A stretch of 64,000 bases of DNA, taken from positions 12,739,001 to 12,803,000 of the forward strand of contig NC_083508.1 of NCBI RefSeq assembly GCF_032362555.1. The letters run 5' to 3'. Position numbers and translations under genes: made by a program. The notes under the pieces were generated by a model that was not told where the DNA came from, searched no databases, and saw only the letters and a program-made list of their open reading frames with translations. This DNA is from Amyelois transitella. Taxonomy: Eukaryota > Arthropoda > Insecta > Lepidoptera > Pyralidae. Shown here piece by piece: positions 12,001 to 22,300 of the stretch (position 1 is the first letter of the stretch; each line of letters starts with the position of its first letter).

Positions 12001-12762
12001 GACCTCACCAAAGATTTCTACCAGACTCCATATTTCCGCATGTCCAGAGCATGAACCACAGCAGCAACGAGGTGAAGCAGCTGATGGCGAGCGCGAGCGC
12101 GCTGGCGGGGCGCGCGGCGCGGCCGGCGGGCGGCGCCGAGCTGCTGCGCGCGCTGCTGCCGGCGCTCGTCAACGGCACCAAGGAGCGCAACTCCTGCGTG
12201 CGCGCCGGCGCCGAGCTGGCGCTGCGCCGCGTGCTGCGCCTGCCCGACCACACCGCGCACTACCAGGTGCGCCGCGACCATACTTGTTTCCAGCGTTATT
12301 CTCGCAGCGATTCGGTATACCTAACTGCTCGGAGAGCCCATCATTCAGAGAGGATAAATCCTATAATTCAAAAAACGATTTCTTTTCGAACTCCAGGGCC
12401 CATAACCAAATCACTAAGTGATTAAACTATTTCTAACTCTGTAAATATGGACGACAGGATGGGGATGACCGGGAAACGAACCTGAACACCTTAGAACTGC
12501 CTTGCTTTTTTGATTCAAATACCTTACAGTCTGTTCGTAAAGACGGTAAAGAGTCACGTTTATTGATCAATATTTACCTAACGCTCTATAAACATTAATT
12601 TTCTCCGCTTAAAATATTAAAATGTTAATGTGTCCTCAGCAATGCCTGTCTCTGCTGGACGAAGGCGCCCGCGAGGCCCTGGCGGACGTGGTGTCTCGGG
12701 TGCTCCGCCGCCCGCACAGCGACGCAAGGGATGAAGATCTCGACTGCACGCTGCTTACTTAG
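1..12762 (+). CDS. Gcn1: eIF-2-alpha kinase activator GCN1, C-terminal half (5' partial)
   Basis: GCN1 is a giant cytosolic HEAT-repeat protein that binds stalled ribosomes and activates the kinase GCN2. Sixteen exons can be chained with consistent phase: 1-198, 2862-3041, 3511-3800, 4036-4231, 4604-5118, 5363-5500, 5827-5979, 6352-6540, 7170-7423, 7899-8063, 9516-9672, 10015-10245, 10560-10769, 11183-11653, 12048-12266 and 12640-12762 (TAG stop 12760-12762). They give about 1228 codons, close to the C-terminal 45 percent of the roughly 2670-residue animal protein. Recognisable conserved blocks include [92 protein letters not shown] and FLPQLQTTF. The C-terminus ends in a short acidic tail plus LLT, as in animal GCN1. 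Three introns start with tandem copies of the preceding exon's end (137, 141 and 155 bp units). The window begins inside an exon; the 5' half lies upstream. Confidence 0.95.
111..2600 (+). repeat. 137-bp tandem array A: Gcn1 exon 3' end plus splice donor
   Basis: Eighteen full units start at 111 + 137n (111, 248, 385 ... 2440), with a 24-bp partial unit at 2577. Each holds 88 bp of coding exon ([12 protein letters not shown]... to WRTKAG), the donor GCGG|gtcagt and about 49 bp of intron. The first unit is the real exon end (donor after 198); the acceptor of the next exon is at 2861. Units are almost identical. A shared variant, gccatgagctagc in place of gtcatgagcaagc, marks the units at 1207, 1344 and 2166, and the terminal partial unit has a related form. 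Reading past a donor meets a TGA at the next unit junction, so read-through would truncate the protein. Confidence 0.95.
3201..3411 (-). repeat. S1 SINE-like dispersed repeat
   Basis: A diverged copy of the window's commonest repeat, in Gcn1 intron 2, with the tatatcccttgcgg, gtgacaggctgctaaccc and ttttacgacatccatg landmarks. Confidence 0.8.
6445..6929 (+). repeat. 141-bp tandem array B: Gcn1 exon end plus donor, in frame
   Basis: Units start at 6448, 6589 and 6730, with a partial unit at 6871-6929. Each has 93 bp of exon ([11 protein letters not shown]... to DGLKQ), the donor CAG|gtcggt and 48 bp of intron carrying seven CTG triplets. Donors fall after 6540, 6681 and 6822. As 141 is divisible by 3 and no unit has a stop in the Gcn1 frame, use of the second or third donor would add 47 or 94 residues, including runs of seven leucines. 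The next exon starts at 7170. Confidence 0.93.
7541..7660 (-). repeat. S1 SINE-like repeat, partial
   Basis: Contains tatatcccttgcggggtag, acagagccaaaagtcttg and cgttcagctatttggcttga. It is truncated and lies in a Gcn1 intron. Confidence 0.8.
7991..9303 (+). repeat. 155-bp tandem array C: Gcn1 exon end plus donor
   Basis: Nine copies of the exon end ([14 protein letters not shown]... to AETDR) with donor CAG|gtat start at 7991, 8146, 8301, 8456, 8611, 8766, 8921, 9076 and 9231. Each of the first eight is followed by about 82 bp of intron. The first copy is continuous with the real exon (7899-8063); the next true exon is at 9516. The last copy differs slightly (gctgctgcggg for gctgctccggg, and gtatgtt after the donor). 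Read-through past a donor hits an in-frame TGA about 60 bp on (at 8122 for the first unit). Each unit carries a CTG run. Confidence 0.95.
9776..9920 (+). repeat. S1 SINE-like repeat
   Basis: Starts with the family end tgccgtgtggtt...ggcacc and runs through ggatgtcgtaagaggcgact and gagcaacctgtcactatttg. The 3' part is missing. It lies in a Gcn1 intron. Confidence 0.8.
10961..11145 (+). repeat. S1 SINE-like repeat
   Basis: A diverged copy with gatgtcgtataaggcgac, aaacttgggattcttctt and ctaccctgtaagggacta, in a Gcn1 intron. Confidence 0.75.
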
Positions 12763-12893
12763 CTACCCGTTATACTCTATCTATAATATATCAATTTTAA
12801 CTTAACCCTTGTTTTATTTCCACTTTTTTTAGGTTAAAATACTGGAGCTGAGCCAATGTCGCTAGACTGAGGACACGTTTAGCTGTATTGTTT

Positions 12894-12899
12894 AATAAA
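12894..12899 (+). terminator. Candidate Gcn1 polyadenylation signal
   Basis: AATAAA lies 132 bp after the Gcn1 stop codon and is the first canonical hexamer in the 3' region. Confidence 0.5.
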
Positions 12900-14209
12900 C
12901 TAGTTAATAAGCCTGTCTCTTGAAGAGTAGCTGGCACACTTTGAATTTGAATTCACTTGAAATGTCTGCCATTTCAAGTCTGCGGATGTGTTCTACCAAG
13001 ATTCTTCTTCTTACTGATTTTTGACAGTAACTATATCATTGTGTTCTATTCTTTAGTGTTGTATGGATCCCGACTCACTCAAGAATAGGATCACTCCATA
13101 TTATTTTCATGGTTGTACTAAAAGGCGACTAAGCTAAAGGGTAGGAGCGACCGGTTAGCAACCTGGCACTATTTCATACTCAACTTAGTATTTTCGAGAC
13201 CGTTGGCTCTGTCAAAACCACAAAGGATATAGACGTAATAATTTATAACTATATCACTAACTTGTATACACAATGTCAAAATGCAATATAAGAATTATAA
13301 ACGTACCTACTTTACGTAAGTAATAAGTACCTCTACAAAATTGTAAATACAATTTTTTTAACGTTCATTATGTACCATTACATTTACAAGGAATTAGTGG
13401 TCTTTACCTTTCAACGACGGCCTCTTTAGAAGGATAGTTTATAACCCTAATTTATTTGTTAGTACCTACTTTTTATTTGCATTGTCACAACTTATCAGTG
13501 TAATGTGATACAAGTAGGTTATTTCAGAGATAAAAATGGATAGTCATTGTAGCCTCGTGTCGAGATAATTGTACAGTACTGGTGCTTGTCGTAAATTCAT
13601 GAGCGTAGCAAGGGTAAGCCGTACAAATTACAGTATGGAATAAGATCATTATTTAAATCTTATATCGAAAAAAAAAAAGTATCATCTAAATAAGTTGCCA
13701 ATTTTTTACTATAATATGCTTTGTTTTGAAGTTAAAAAATATCAATTTAAATCTGTTTATTTATATCACACAACTATACAGATTTTGATGTCTTTAAACA
13801 CAGATGAAGGACAACACCTTTAGGGGTAACACAGGCTCTTTTAGGATTCCAGTTAGAAAAGTTGTAATTAAAGACAAAAAGTTTTATGACTGAATCTTTT
13901 ATTGTTATACTGATAATGCTTACATTTTATTAAATTTATTCATGGAATGCAGCTGAATCACTTAAAACATGGCTTAATAAATTTTTACAGTTACAAATCA
14001 TTGATTTTTTTTGTACTTCAGTTTGATTTTACTCTGAGGAAGACCTTAAGGTCTTCAACAATTAATTGTTACATGTTAGCAGAAATACATGGTATGTCAA
14101 CTATCCATGCTGGAATGACAACTTATGGTTATATTTCTTTGTGACACCCCACTTGAATCAAATCAACAAAATTCTACAAATTAACCATTACATTTTCGAC
14201 TTAAGTGAC
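12900..14209. other. Tail-to-tail intergenic region, Gcn1 / SELENOM-like
   Basis: AT-rich, with no supportable gene. It holds a decayed S1 repeat (13078-13245), a run of A at about 13669 and TTTATT hexamers at about 13898 and 13926 that could be poly(A) signals for the minus-strand gene. Confidence 0.6.
13078..13245 (+). repeat. S1 SINE-like repeat, decayed
   Basis: Shows aataggatcactccat, aaaaggcgactaag, ttagcaacctggcactattt, ttggctctgtc and aaaggatatagacgt, all family landmarks in order. Confidence 0.75.
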
Positions 14210-14676
14210 TTATAATTCAGACTGCTTCGGATTTTGAACAAAACCCCTGTTTTGCAGTAGTTCATTGCACTCTGACCGCTGCAGCTCTGACAGTGGGATA
14301 CGTTCCAGCTCCTTATCAGCCTCGCCCAACAAAACCAGCTCCGGGGGAGCGCCCGTGATGAATTTCACTTCAACCCGTTCATATTTAGGGGCGTCGTTTA
14401 ACACGAACTCTTTCACTTCCGGGAGGCGGTTTAATGAACATCCCCTGCAACTCTGAAAGCAATAGGTATCCCAAGTTGTACGTTATAGAATTATTAATTG
14501 TACTTATAATAATGTAATACATTCGATCCCGTGGGTCAATAAAGTTATATCATATTTTTTTTATGTTTATTATGTTTTCTTACTTCAATTCTTGCAGACT
14601 TGATATCCGAATTTTCATAAGAAAATGCCGATAAGAGACAAACACAAAACAATGTTACTGAAATTAGCAACTTCAT
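14210..14676 (-). CDS. SELENOM: Selenoprotein M-like ER thioredoxin-fold protein (Cys form)
   Basis: Two exons, 14584-14676 and 14210-14452, separated by a 131-bp intron, encode 111 residues. The N-terminus (MKLLISVTLFCVCLLSAFS) is a clear signal peptide. Exon 1 ends SARIE and exon 2 opens SCRGCSLNRLPEVKEFV, matching the SELENOM redox site, where vertebrates have C-x-x-U; here the selenocysteine position is TGT (Cys), giving CRGC. Further on, PELVLLG and ELERIPLSEL are diagnostic of SELENOM rather than SELENOF. The family is an ER-lumen thiol redox protein. A Cys form fits the reported lack of selenoproteins in Lepidoptera, and no SECIS is needed. The start is the only ATG preceding the signal peptide. 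The C-terminus (PKQSEL) could act as a weak ER-retention tail, which is inference. Confidence 0.92.
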
Positions 14677-16324
14677 TTTATAAAAATGCTAATCTCCGCT
14701 TGCCAAAGAGAGGAATTAAAAAAGAAATAGAACACTGCCTGTCGGAGTAAACTTGAGTACAGTACAGAATCACAAACAAAATAGAGATACTTGATATTTA
14801 CTATGAACTATGAAAGCTGACTGACGAACACACAAACAAATAACGAAATCCCCGACTTGACTTTGATACTATCCGTATGTGTTGCCAACTCGGCAATTTC
14901 GGTTTCAGCGTTAGTTTTTCCGCTATATTGGCGTTTTATATACACGGATCTCCATTATCAATAGCCTATCGATCTTTCAGCTTTTACAAAATAAGGTATG
15001 TCTGGCGTTCACAGGCTCTTGTTCTATATCGATCGACAAACGCTTTGTCATTCTAATATTTAAGAGATCTTGGGATTTACGATGCTGGCGAAGGTGTAAC
15101 TACAGTTATAGAGACTAAGCTGTGATGCCTCACACAGTTTTTGTATATATTTATTAATTATTTTTCCTACAGTCTATTATGAATGGTATGTTTTTTGTCG
15201 TATATTCTCAAACTAAAGTTGTTTTATAAATAGTCTGTCGGTTGATTATCAATTCTCAATAGGGATTTTAAAGCGGCAACAACACTAACAATCCTATCTT
15301 TTGTTTGTTTTTTTTTAGCTTTTGCAAAACTCTGTTGCAAACCCATATTCCAACCAGCGTTGCCAACTCTACGTCTTTTAACGCAGATCTACGTATTTTA
15401 AGCCTTTCACGCAAACCAACAAACTTTAGTCCGAAAATATACGTATTTTCTATCAAAATTATTCAATTGCAAAATAACATATCTCGTCGTTAGACTGGAT
15501 GGGCGTTAATTCCGTTATTTTCGCGAAAAAAAGTTAACAAAATTTCCGTAACGGACATAATAGCGCAAATGACGAACATAAGAAACAGACTTTCCATTGA
15601 AACGCTAACAGGCTTACTTTTCACGAAAAGTGGCTTAAAAATAAATCGCGAGTCTATGCAGGAACACATTAGGTACACTTTTTAGTAAATATATGTATAA
15701 ATTTAATTAATCTGAAAATAATATAAAATTGAATAATTTAAATAAGTCGATGACCATGAAGTAGCAAACTTTTTTTTAATTATCTGTAAGTGGTGGTTTC
15801 ATATGTAGAATGTAGATAATGTGAAACTTGACTAGTTACTGGAATATTTATTTATTTATTACTCTTATTTTTGTAAGCGGAGATATCTTTAACCAGTTTT
15901 ATCTATCTTCTGACTGTTTGCAATTTTTAGGGTCTTATGAATTGTCGTTTTATTCACGTCTTCATTTCAAGCAGAAAAAAGTACATATATCTACGTATTT
16001 CTCATATGGAAATTTTACTATGTCTACGTAATTTTCTACTGGCCTACGACCTTTTCTAAAACTGAGTTGGCAACACTGATTACAACCGTCATCATAGTGT
16101 CTTGCCTTCTCTCTCCTCCCCCTTTATTTAGTTTGAAGAACGTGAAGTTGAAGTGAATTTTCTTTGCTGTTTTGCACTTAAGATTTCTTTTGTTTGATTA
16201 TTAATTGAGCTCTTATTCAAAGTTTGTGGTTGTTACAACTTTGTTGTACTTACCCAGATATTCGTTATTAATACCATTACTATTATTTGCATCAAATTTT
16301 ACAGTAATCCGAAATAAAAGAGAA
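14677..16324. promoter_or_regulatory. Head-to-head promoter region, SELENOM-like / Dronc
   Basis: 1.65 kb between two divergent start codons. No coding exon is supportable. Nearly half is a hAT-like MITE (15355-16078), so the original shared promoter may have been about 0.9 kb. No TATA or initiator motif is asserted. Confidence 0.4.
15355..16078. mobile_element. hAT-like MITE (724 bp)
   Basis: Both ends carry an inverted repeat: CAGCGTTGCCAACTC at the left and, read on the opposite strand, CAGTGTTGCCAACTC at the right. The flanks are an 8-bp near-duplicate, attccaac (15347-15354) and attacaac (16079-16086). An 8-bp target duplication with CAGNG ends fits the hAT superfamily. Internal tacgtatttt-like motifs recur on both strands. 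It has no transposase ORF, so it would be non-autonomous. Confidence 0.7.
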
Positions 16325-19300
16325 ATGGATCCTAAACATAAAACAGCAATCCAGAAGTTCTATCATTCTTTAATAAGACAGACTGACCTTCATGTGATGG
16401 TGTCTTCACTGTACGAAAAAGGAGTGTTTGCTGAGCACATGATAGAACCATATAATGTAAGTACTATTACGCTGGTGGGTTCATCATGAGCAAGACGATT
16501 CCTGTCGTTAATGTAGTAACATTAGCTGTAGCGGAAGCGACGATTCAGCTCGCCTGCCACCAAAGGGAAGATCTACCGCCAGGCTAGGTGCGATGCCTGG
16601 GGAACCGTGGCCTTGAGCTAGATCTACTAGAATCTGTTAGTACTGTGGCCCACAAGTCTTAAATTGTAGTATTTTCTACTAAAAAAGGGGTAAACAGTGA
16701 ACATAGTGATTATTTACTTTCTGCCGATTTTATTGTTTTTTGTTTTTGTTTTTAGAATCGCAACATTAGTGATACAGTTCATAAGCGCGCCTTCTACTTA
16801 CATCTGATGCGAAGAGGACCGAATGCCTTCAGACATCTGATTGACACGCTGTGGGAGAATGGCTTGTGGAACTTGGCCAGAGATTTGGATCCTGAGGGGG
16901 AGTTCCACGGTCGCCCTCTGAAGGCAAATAATGACAGTGAGTTTATTAATGAAATGATAGTCAGGGTATTCAAGTTAATTAAGGACTGCCTGATACTGGA
17001 CATTGTATTTCTTGTATAACAAAGGCTGTCTATTGCTTATTGTAGCTATTGCTTAATGTAATGGAAATGACAACAACTGGATGTGGCCTTGCAGTCTTTT
17101 CAAGACTGGCGGGTTAGCTCTGTGTACCCTGCAAGGTATATAGACATAATTATATGTATGTATACATATATGTCTTTCAAGTGGTATCTACTACATGATG
17201 CAAAAAATTATCCCCTTAGTACATACCTACATGCATTCATCCCTGATTATTTGTTTCCAAATTGTCATCTTTTTTTCCAAATTGTACATAATTACATATG
17301 TTGTAAGTTAAAGGTCAGGTCATCAAGTGAAGCGACCATTTGGCCTATATCTGCACAAATTATTAAAAAAAATTAATTGAATTTTTGTGTCTGACAGTAA
17401 AGTGGTATTTCTGTTTTATAGGATCTGGAAATGACGAGGGCAGCTTCATAAGTATTAGCACTAAAAAAAAAGAGAAGGGAAAATGTGAAGCGGAGACAAA
17501 AAAAAGTATGTATATCATCTCTCTACCTTGTTATATTATTACCTTCCTGAAGAGTCAAACTGATAAAGCAGAGTGCAACATTAAGTTATGGTTTTCTGAG
17601 TTACATATACATATTAATTTCAACCATTTCGCACAGTGTGGGAAATCAATGTGAGGAAACCTACACTGAACTTCACATAAATCATCTGGATGTGTATGTT
17701 TTCAAAGCCAAGTTCTCAAAGTAGCACCAGGTTCAGTTGTTTTTGAGTTAATTCATTACAAACATACAAATGAAATTCAAATTCAAAATTTGTATTTATT
17801 ATTATAGAGTACATACTTCATATCACTTAACAATTGTCATATCTTTTGGTTTCACAATTGACGTCAAATACATTGTAAATTAAATAAATGTTTTTTCTTA
17901 TTATTAGTGTGGATTGCGAAACTGTCCAAGAGGGAACAAAATTGACAGCGGGACAAAATGGGTGGGACCACAAGTAAAAAATCAATGAGATTAGTTTGTG
18001 TGTCATTATCGTGGGACAACGAGTCAAAACTCATTTGTGAATACCACTGAAGTGTCACGTGTAACGTAAGTTTCAGAAGCGCGAGCCCCTTCGCCGAAGC
18101 CGCTGCCGCCGCCGCCGCTCGAGCTGCCGCCGCAGATCGACGCCCCGCCCTTTGACGTCAAGAAGTGTACAGAACCCGTTGTAGATGAAGGCAATGGTGA
18201 GAAAATAACATATTTATTTAAATAAATATCAATATAATCCTGAGGCAGGTGAAATTTCAACTTTTTTAATGTGCACTTGTAACAATGATCCAGTACAGGT
18301 TAACTTATAACACATCAAAGTTTTCAGAGGTCATACCCATGGTCTGGATCATGGTTAAATGACGTACCCTGGGCTTGAGAGGTGAGATGTAACCGGAACT
18401 AACAGTAGGAGCCAGGAAAAAGAGAGGGACCATTCAAAAATGGATTGTAATGAATTGCCAAGGTCCATTTTGAAACGGAGGGTCGAATTTGTTTAGGCTT
18501 ATAAACTTGGGATTCTTTTAGGCGATATGCTAGCAACCTGTCACTATTTGAATCTCAATTCTATCATTAAGCCAAACAGCTGAACGTGGCCTGTCAGTTT
18601 AAGACTGTTGGCTCTGTCTATCCCGCAAGGGATTTAGATGTGACTATATGTACGCATGCACTTTTTCAGTGGGAGTGTGAGTCTATAGTTTAAGAAAAGT
18701 TTATTTTGTTGGGTCATGTCCCAAGCCAAAGAGGCCAGGGACGAGCACCGATAAGATGGATGGAGACGATCAGCATTGTACTCTCCATCTCGCTCCAACC
18801 TCCAGGCCATGGAGCAGGTGCAAGATCAAGATCAAAAAAGGAAGTTTATGTTGGTCAGACCCTCGAGTCATGAGGAATCGACGTAGAAGAAGTGGATCTT
18901 TTTTTATATGATAAGTTGAGTCTGTTTGACCTTAATCAGCCTGGTGGTACTGGTGATATTCACTCTGTCCAAGAAAATGCCCAAGTTGTATGTCCGATAC
19001 ATACAACTTGGGCATTTTCTTGGACAGAAGAAGAGGATAGGAAGAGAGATGCGGGGAGAGAATTCCATCACAGCGGTTCGCATGATAAAAGATTTGGCGA
19101 ATCGTAAAATGGGGATATCGTGAAGTTGACGTTGTTTATGAAAATGCTGCAGTGCAGTTTGTTACCGCTTCTTCTGCACTGACGCCTTGGAAGCGGCAGT
19201 AAACTTAGTTTTAAGTAATTTATTTGACGTCAACCAATGTTGTGAAACCAAAAGATATGATGATATGAATATTAATTTTGAATTGAAACCACCAGAAGAT

Positions 19301-22300
19301 ATGAATAAACATTTTGAATTTGAATCGACGTACGGGTGAAACCCCTGCCTACGCTGCGTCGTCCGATATTTTAATGATACATATATCCATTGTCTATGTT
19401 GCAGACATAAAAATGTACGACGTGCGCGGGGAGCCCCGCCAGCGCATAATGTTGATCTACACGTACATGAACTTCGACAACGACATCGAGGCGCCGCGCC
19501 GGGGCGCCGACCGGGACTCCGACAACCTCAAGTACCTGTTCCACGAGCTCGGCTTCAGGGCTGTCTCCTTCTTAGACCTCAACAAAGAGGTGAATTACTT
19601 AATTCTTAACTCTCTTAAAAAAAGACATCGAGTCATCGATTCCGGTGATAAACAGGACATCCATGCATCGAAAAGTGACAGTAAACTATATACTTCTGTT
19701 TCTTGTGTCGTCATTGTCAGTTTTTGCAGCCATGCCTACCGTAAAACTACAGCATAAAACGTATGTGTAATATATAAGTCATACATTAATTATGTTTATA
19801 TCCCTTGCGGGATTTAATGATAGAATTGAAATTAAAATAGTGAAAGGTTGCTAGCCCATTGTCTAAAATTTATTATCCTATCCCTAAGTCGCATTTTAGG
19901 TACGACATCCATGGGAAAGAGATGGAGTGGTTCTATTCGTTTTTCTATTTTTGCCAGGATCCACACAGCAATAAAACGGATGTTGACTGGTTATGCACGC
20001 AACTAATCTACAAAATTAAATTCAAGGATTATTAAACAAAATGTTTAGTGATTATTTAAATCTCTTTTTAGATTCATAATCACTTTTCTTAGCCTAATTT
20101 TGTGTCCCATTGCTGGTGACCCTCCACAAATTTCTTCATCTATTCCAAAATCACAATTACAACCAAACTAATTTTCTCGTGAACAAGGAAACGATGGACA
20201 GCCTTCGCAACCTGCCCAGCACGCTGGAGGGCGCCAAGTGCGTGTTCGTGGTGGTGTCCTCGCACGGGTACGACCGGCACGGCTCCTCCGACAACGACTT
20301 CCGCTGCAGCGACGGCCGCCTCATCTCCCTATACGACTTCATCGAGCACTTCAGCAATAAGGCGCTGCCGCAGCTCAAGGGCGTGCCCAAGGTTTTCATC
20401 TTCCAGACTTGCAGGTAATGGAAATTCTGTATGTATTTGTGTCGCGTGATTTTAGAGTGTGTGCTGCGCTTATGGTTGTGATGAAATAAATACTTTTTTT
20501 TTTGTAAAAACTAAAAGGAGAAAGGAAAATGACAGACTAGCTTTTTGATGTAGAGTTAGAACAATAAAATGTTATCATAAAATAAATAATGTGTATTTTA
20601 ATTAATTTTACAATGGTCGACTCGATTTTAGTTATTTTGTCATATTAATAATTAGTTTGTTTGCAAACTCTATTGAACAAAAAAACCGAAATAGTAGTCC
20701 GACGTTTTTATTGAAAAAAAAATATATATATATAGAATAGCCCAATACATTATGGCTCTTTAATACGAGAATGATTGAAAGAAAATATTCCAAGTTGGAT
20801 TTAGCACAATCTGTGGGAATTTTTATCACGAATGTTGTTACAAAGCGTATTTTTATTTTTCTTTACACTCGAACGCGTAACCTGTTGCACATGTTTACAC
20901 GACGAACCCCACGGCACTGGCGTAATTAGCTCAATATGATATTTACTATATTTACCGAGAGTGCATTTACACCTACTACGAGAAACACTTCTTTCTAGAA
21001 ATAGCCGAAATCGTAACTTGTGACTCTACCTAAACAATATACAGATAATATTATATTATCCTTTAATTAGATGCATTAGTACAGTAGAAACTCGATTAAC
21101 CGGACTAATTGTTGTTGAAAGGCATTCGGATAATCGAAAGTATGAAGAAAATCGGGTACCCTGATATTTTTAATACATCTGGGTTCTTTTGATTTTCCGA
21201 TGAGAAGCAAAGGTATTTAATGGGTCCCGGTAGCGTTAGCGCAAACTAATATTGTTACTAGCTCTTTGCTAGTTTTAAGATTTTGAAGGCAATGACTTCC
21301 AGTTTAATCCGGTTTCATCAGCATTTTAAACAAAATCTACGTAATAGTTATTTTCGTCCAAATTCTTCTTGAAATCATCTTGAAAAAAATTTGCTGCATC
21401 TACATTAGCTGACATTTTTTCACCTTGTATTTCCAACTAGCTGTGCCCGCGACTTCGTCCGCGTGGAATAGTTATTTTGGGCATCATATTTATTTTTGCA
21501 AACATCCTCCTCGGCTTTATCAAATATAGCTGCTAATTGTTATGCGACTTGGCGACGACTTGGCCCACATCATTACCCGCGACGGAACGGAGACCGTATA
21601 GTGAGATGAGAGGCCTTTGCCCAGTAGTGGGATCTAACAGGCTGATCTTGCAGGCGGTCACGCGTATTAGAAAGAACGCTGGTTCGCCGTATTAAATGTT
21701 TCGCTGCAAATTGCTTATAACGACTATATCTCAAAACCTATTCGTCTGATTTATATACTGTAAATGGCAATTTTAGTCTACATGAAAAGCCGAAAGTAAT
21801 AAACATATTTATTTGGATAAGGATTAATACTGAATTAAAGAAAATTGGTTTCAAAATAACTTATGTTTATAATGAAAAAATAATCTTAAAAATGAACATA
21901 AAAGTGGTTATTGTAAGTAAACCTTAAGAGATAGATATATGCTCTCGCGGACTTTTTTGTGGCAAAAAATGAGTACTTCACATCTTTAGTACATTGTTTT
22001 ACTATATCTTTGTAGGTTTGCGCAGCGTTCGCGTGGAAAGCTTGCAGATGGCCGACTCATTCAACTTTCACCTGCATTGTTGACGTTTCCCGTAGGAAAT
22101 CCGGGATAAAATGTAGCCTATAGCCTTCCTCGATAAATAGACTATCTAACAGTGAAAGAATTATTCAAATCGGTTCAGTAGTTTCTGAGATTAGCGCGTT
22201 TAAACAAACAAACAAACAAAACAAACTCTTCAGCTTTATAATATTAGTATAGAAAAGTATAGATTCTCGAATTCCATGACGAGATTTAAATCTGTATAAC

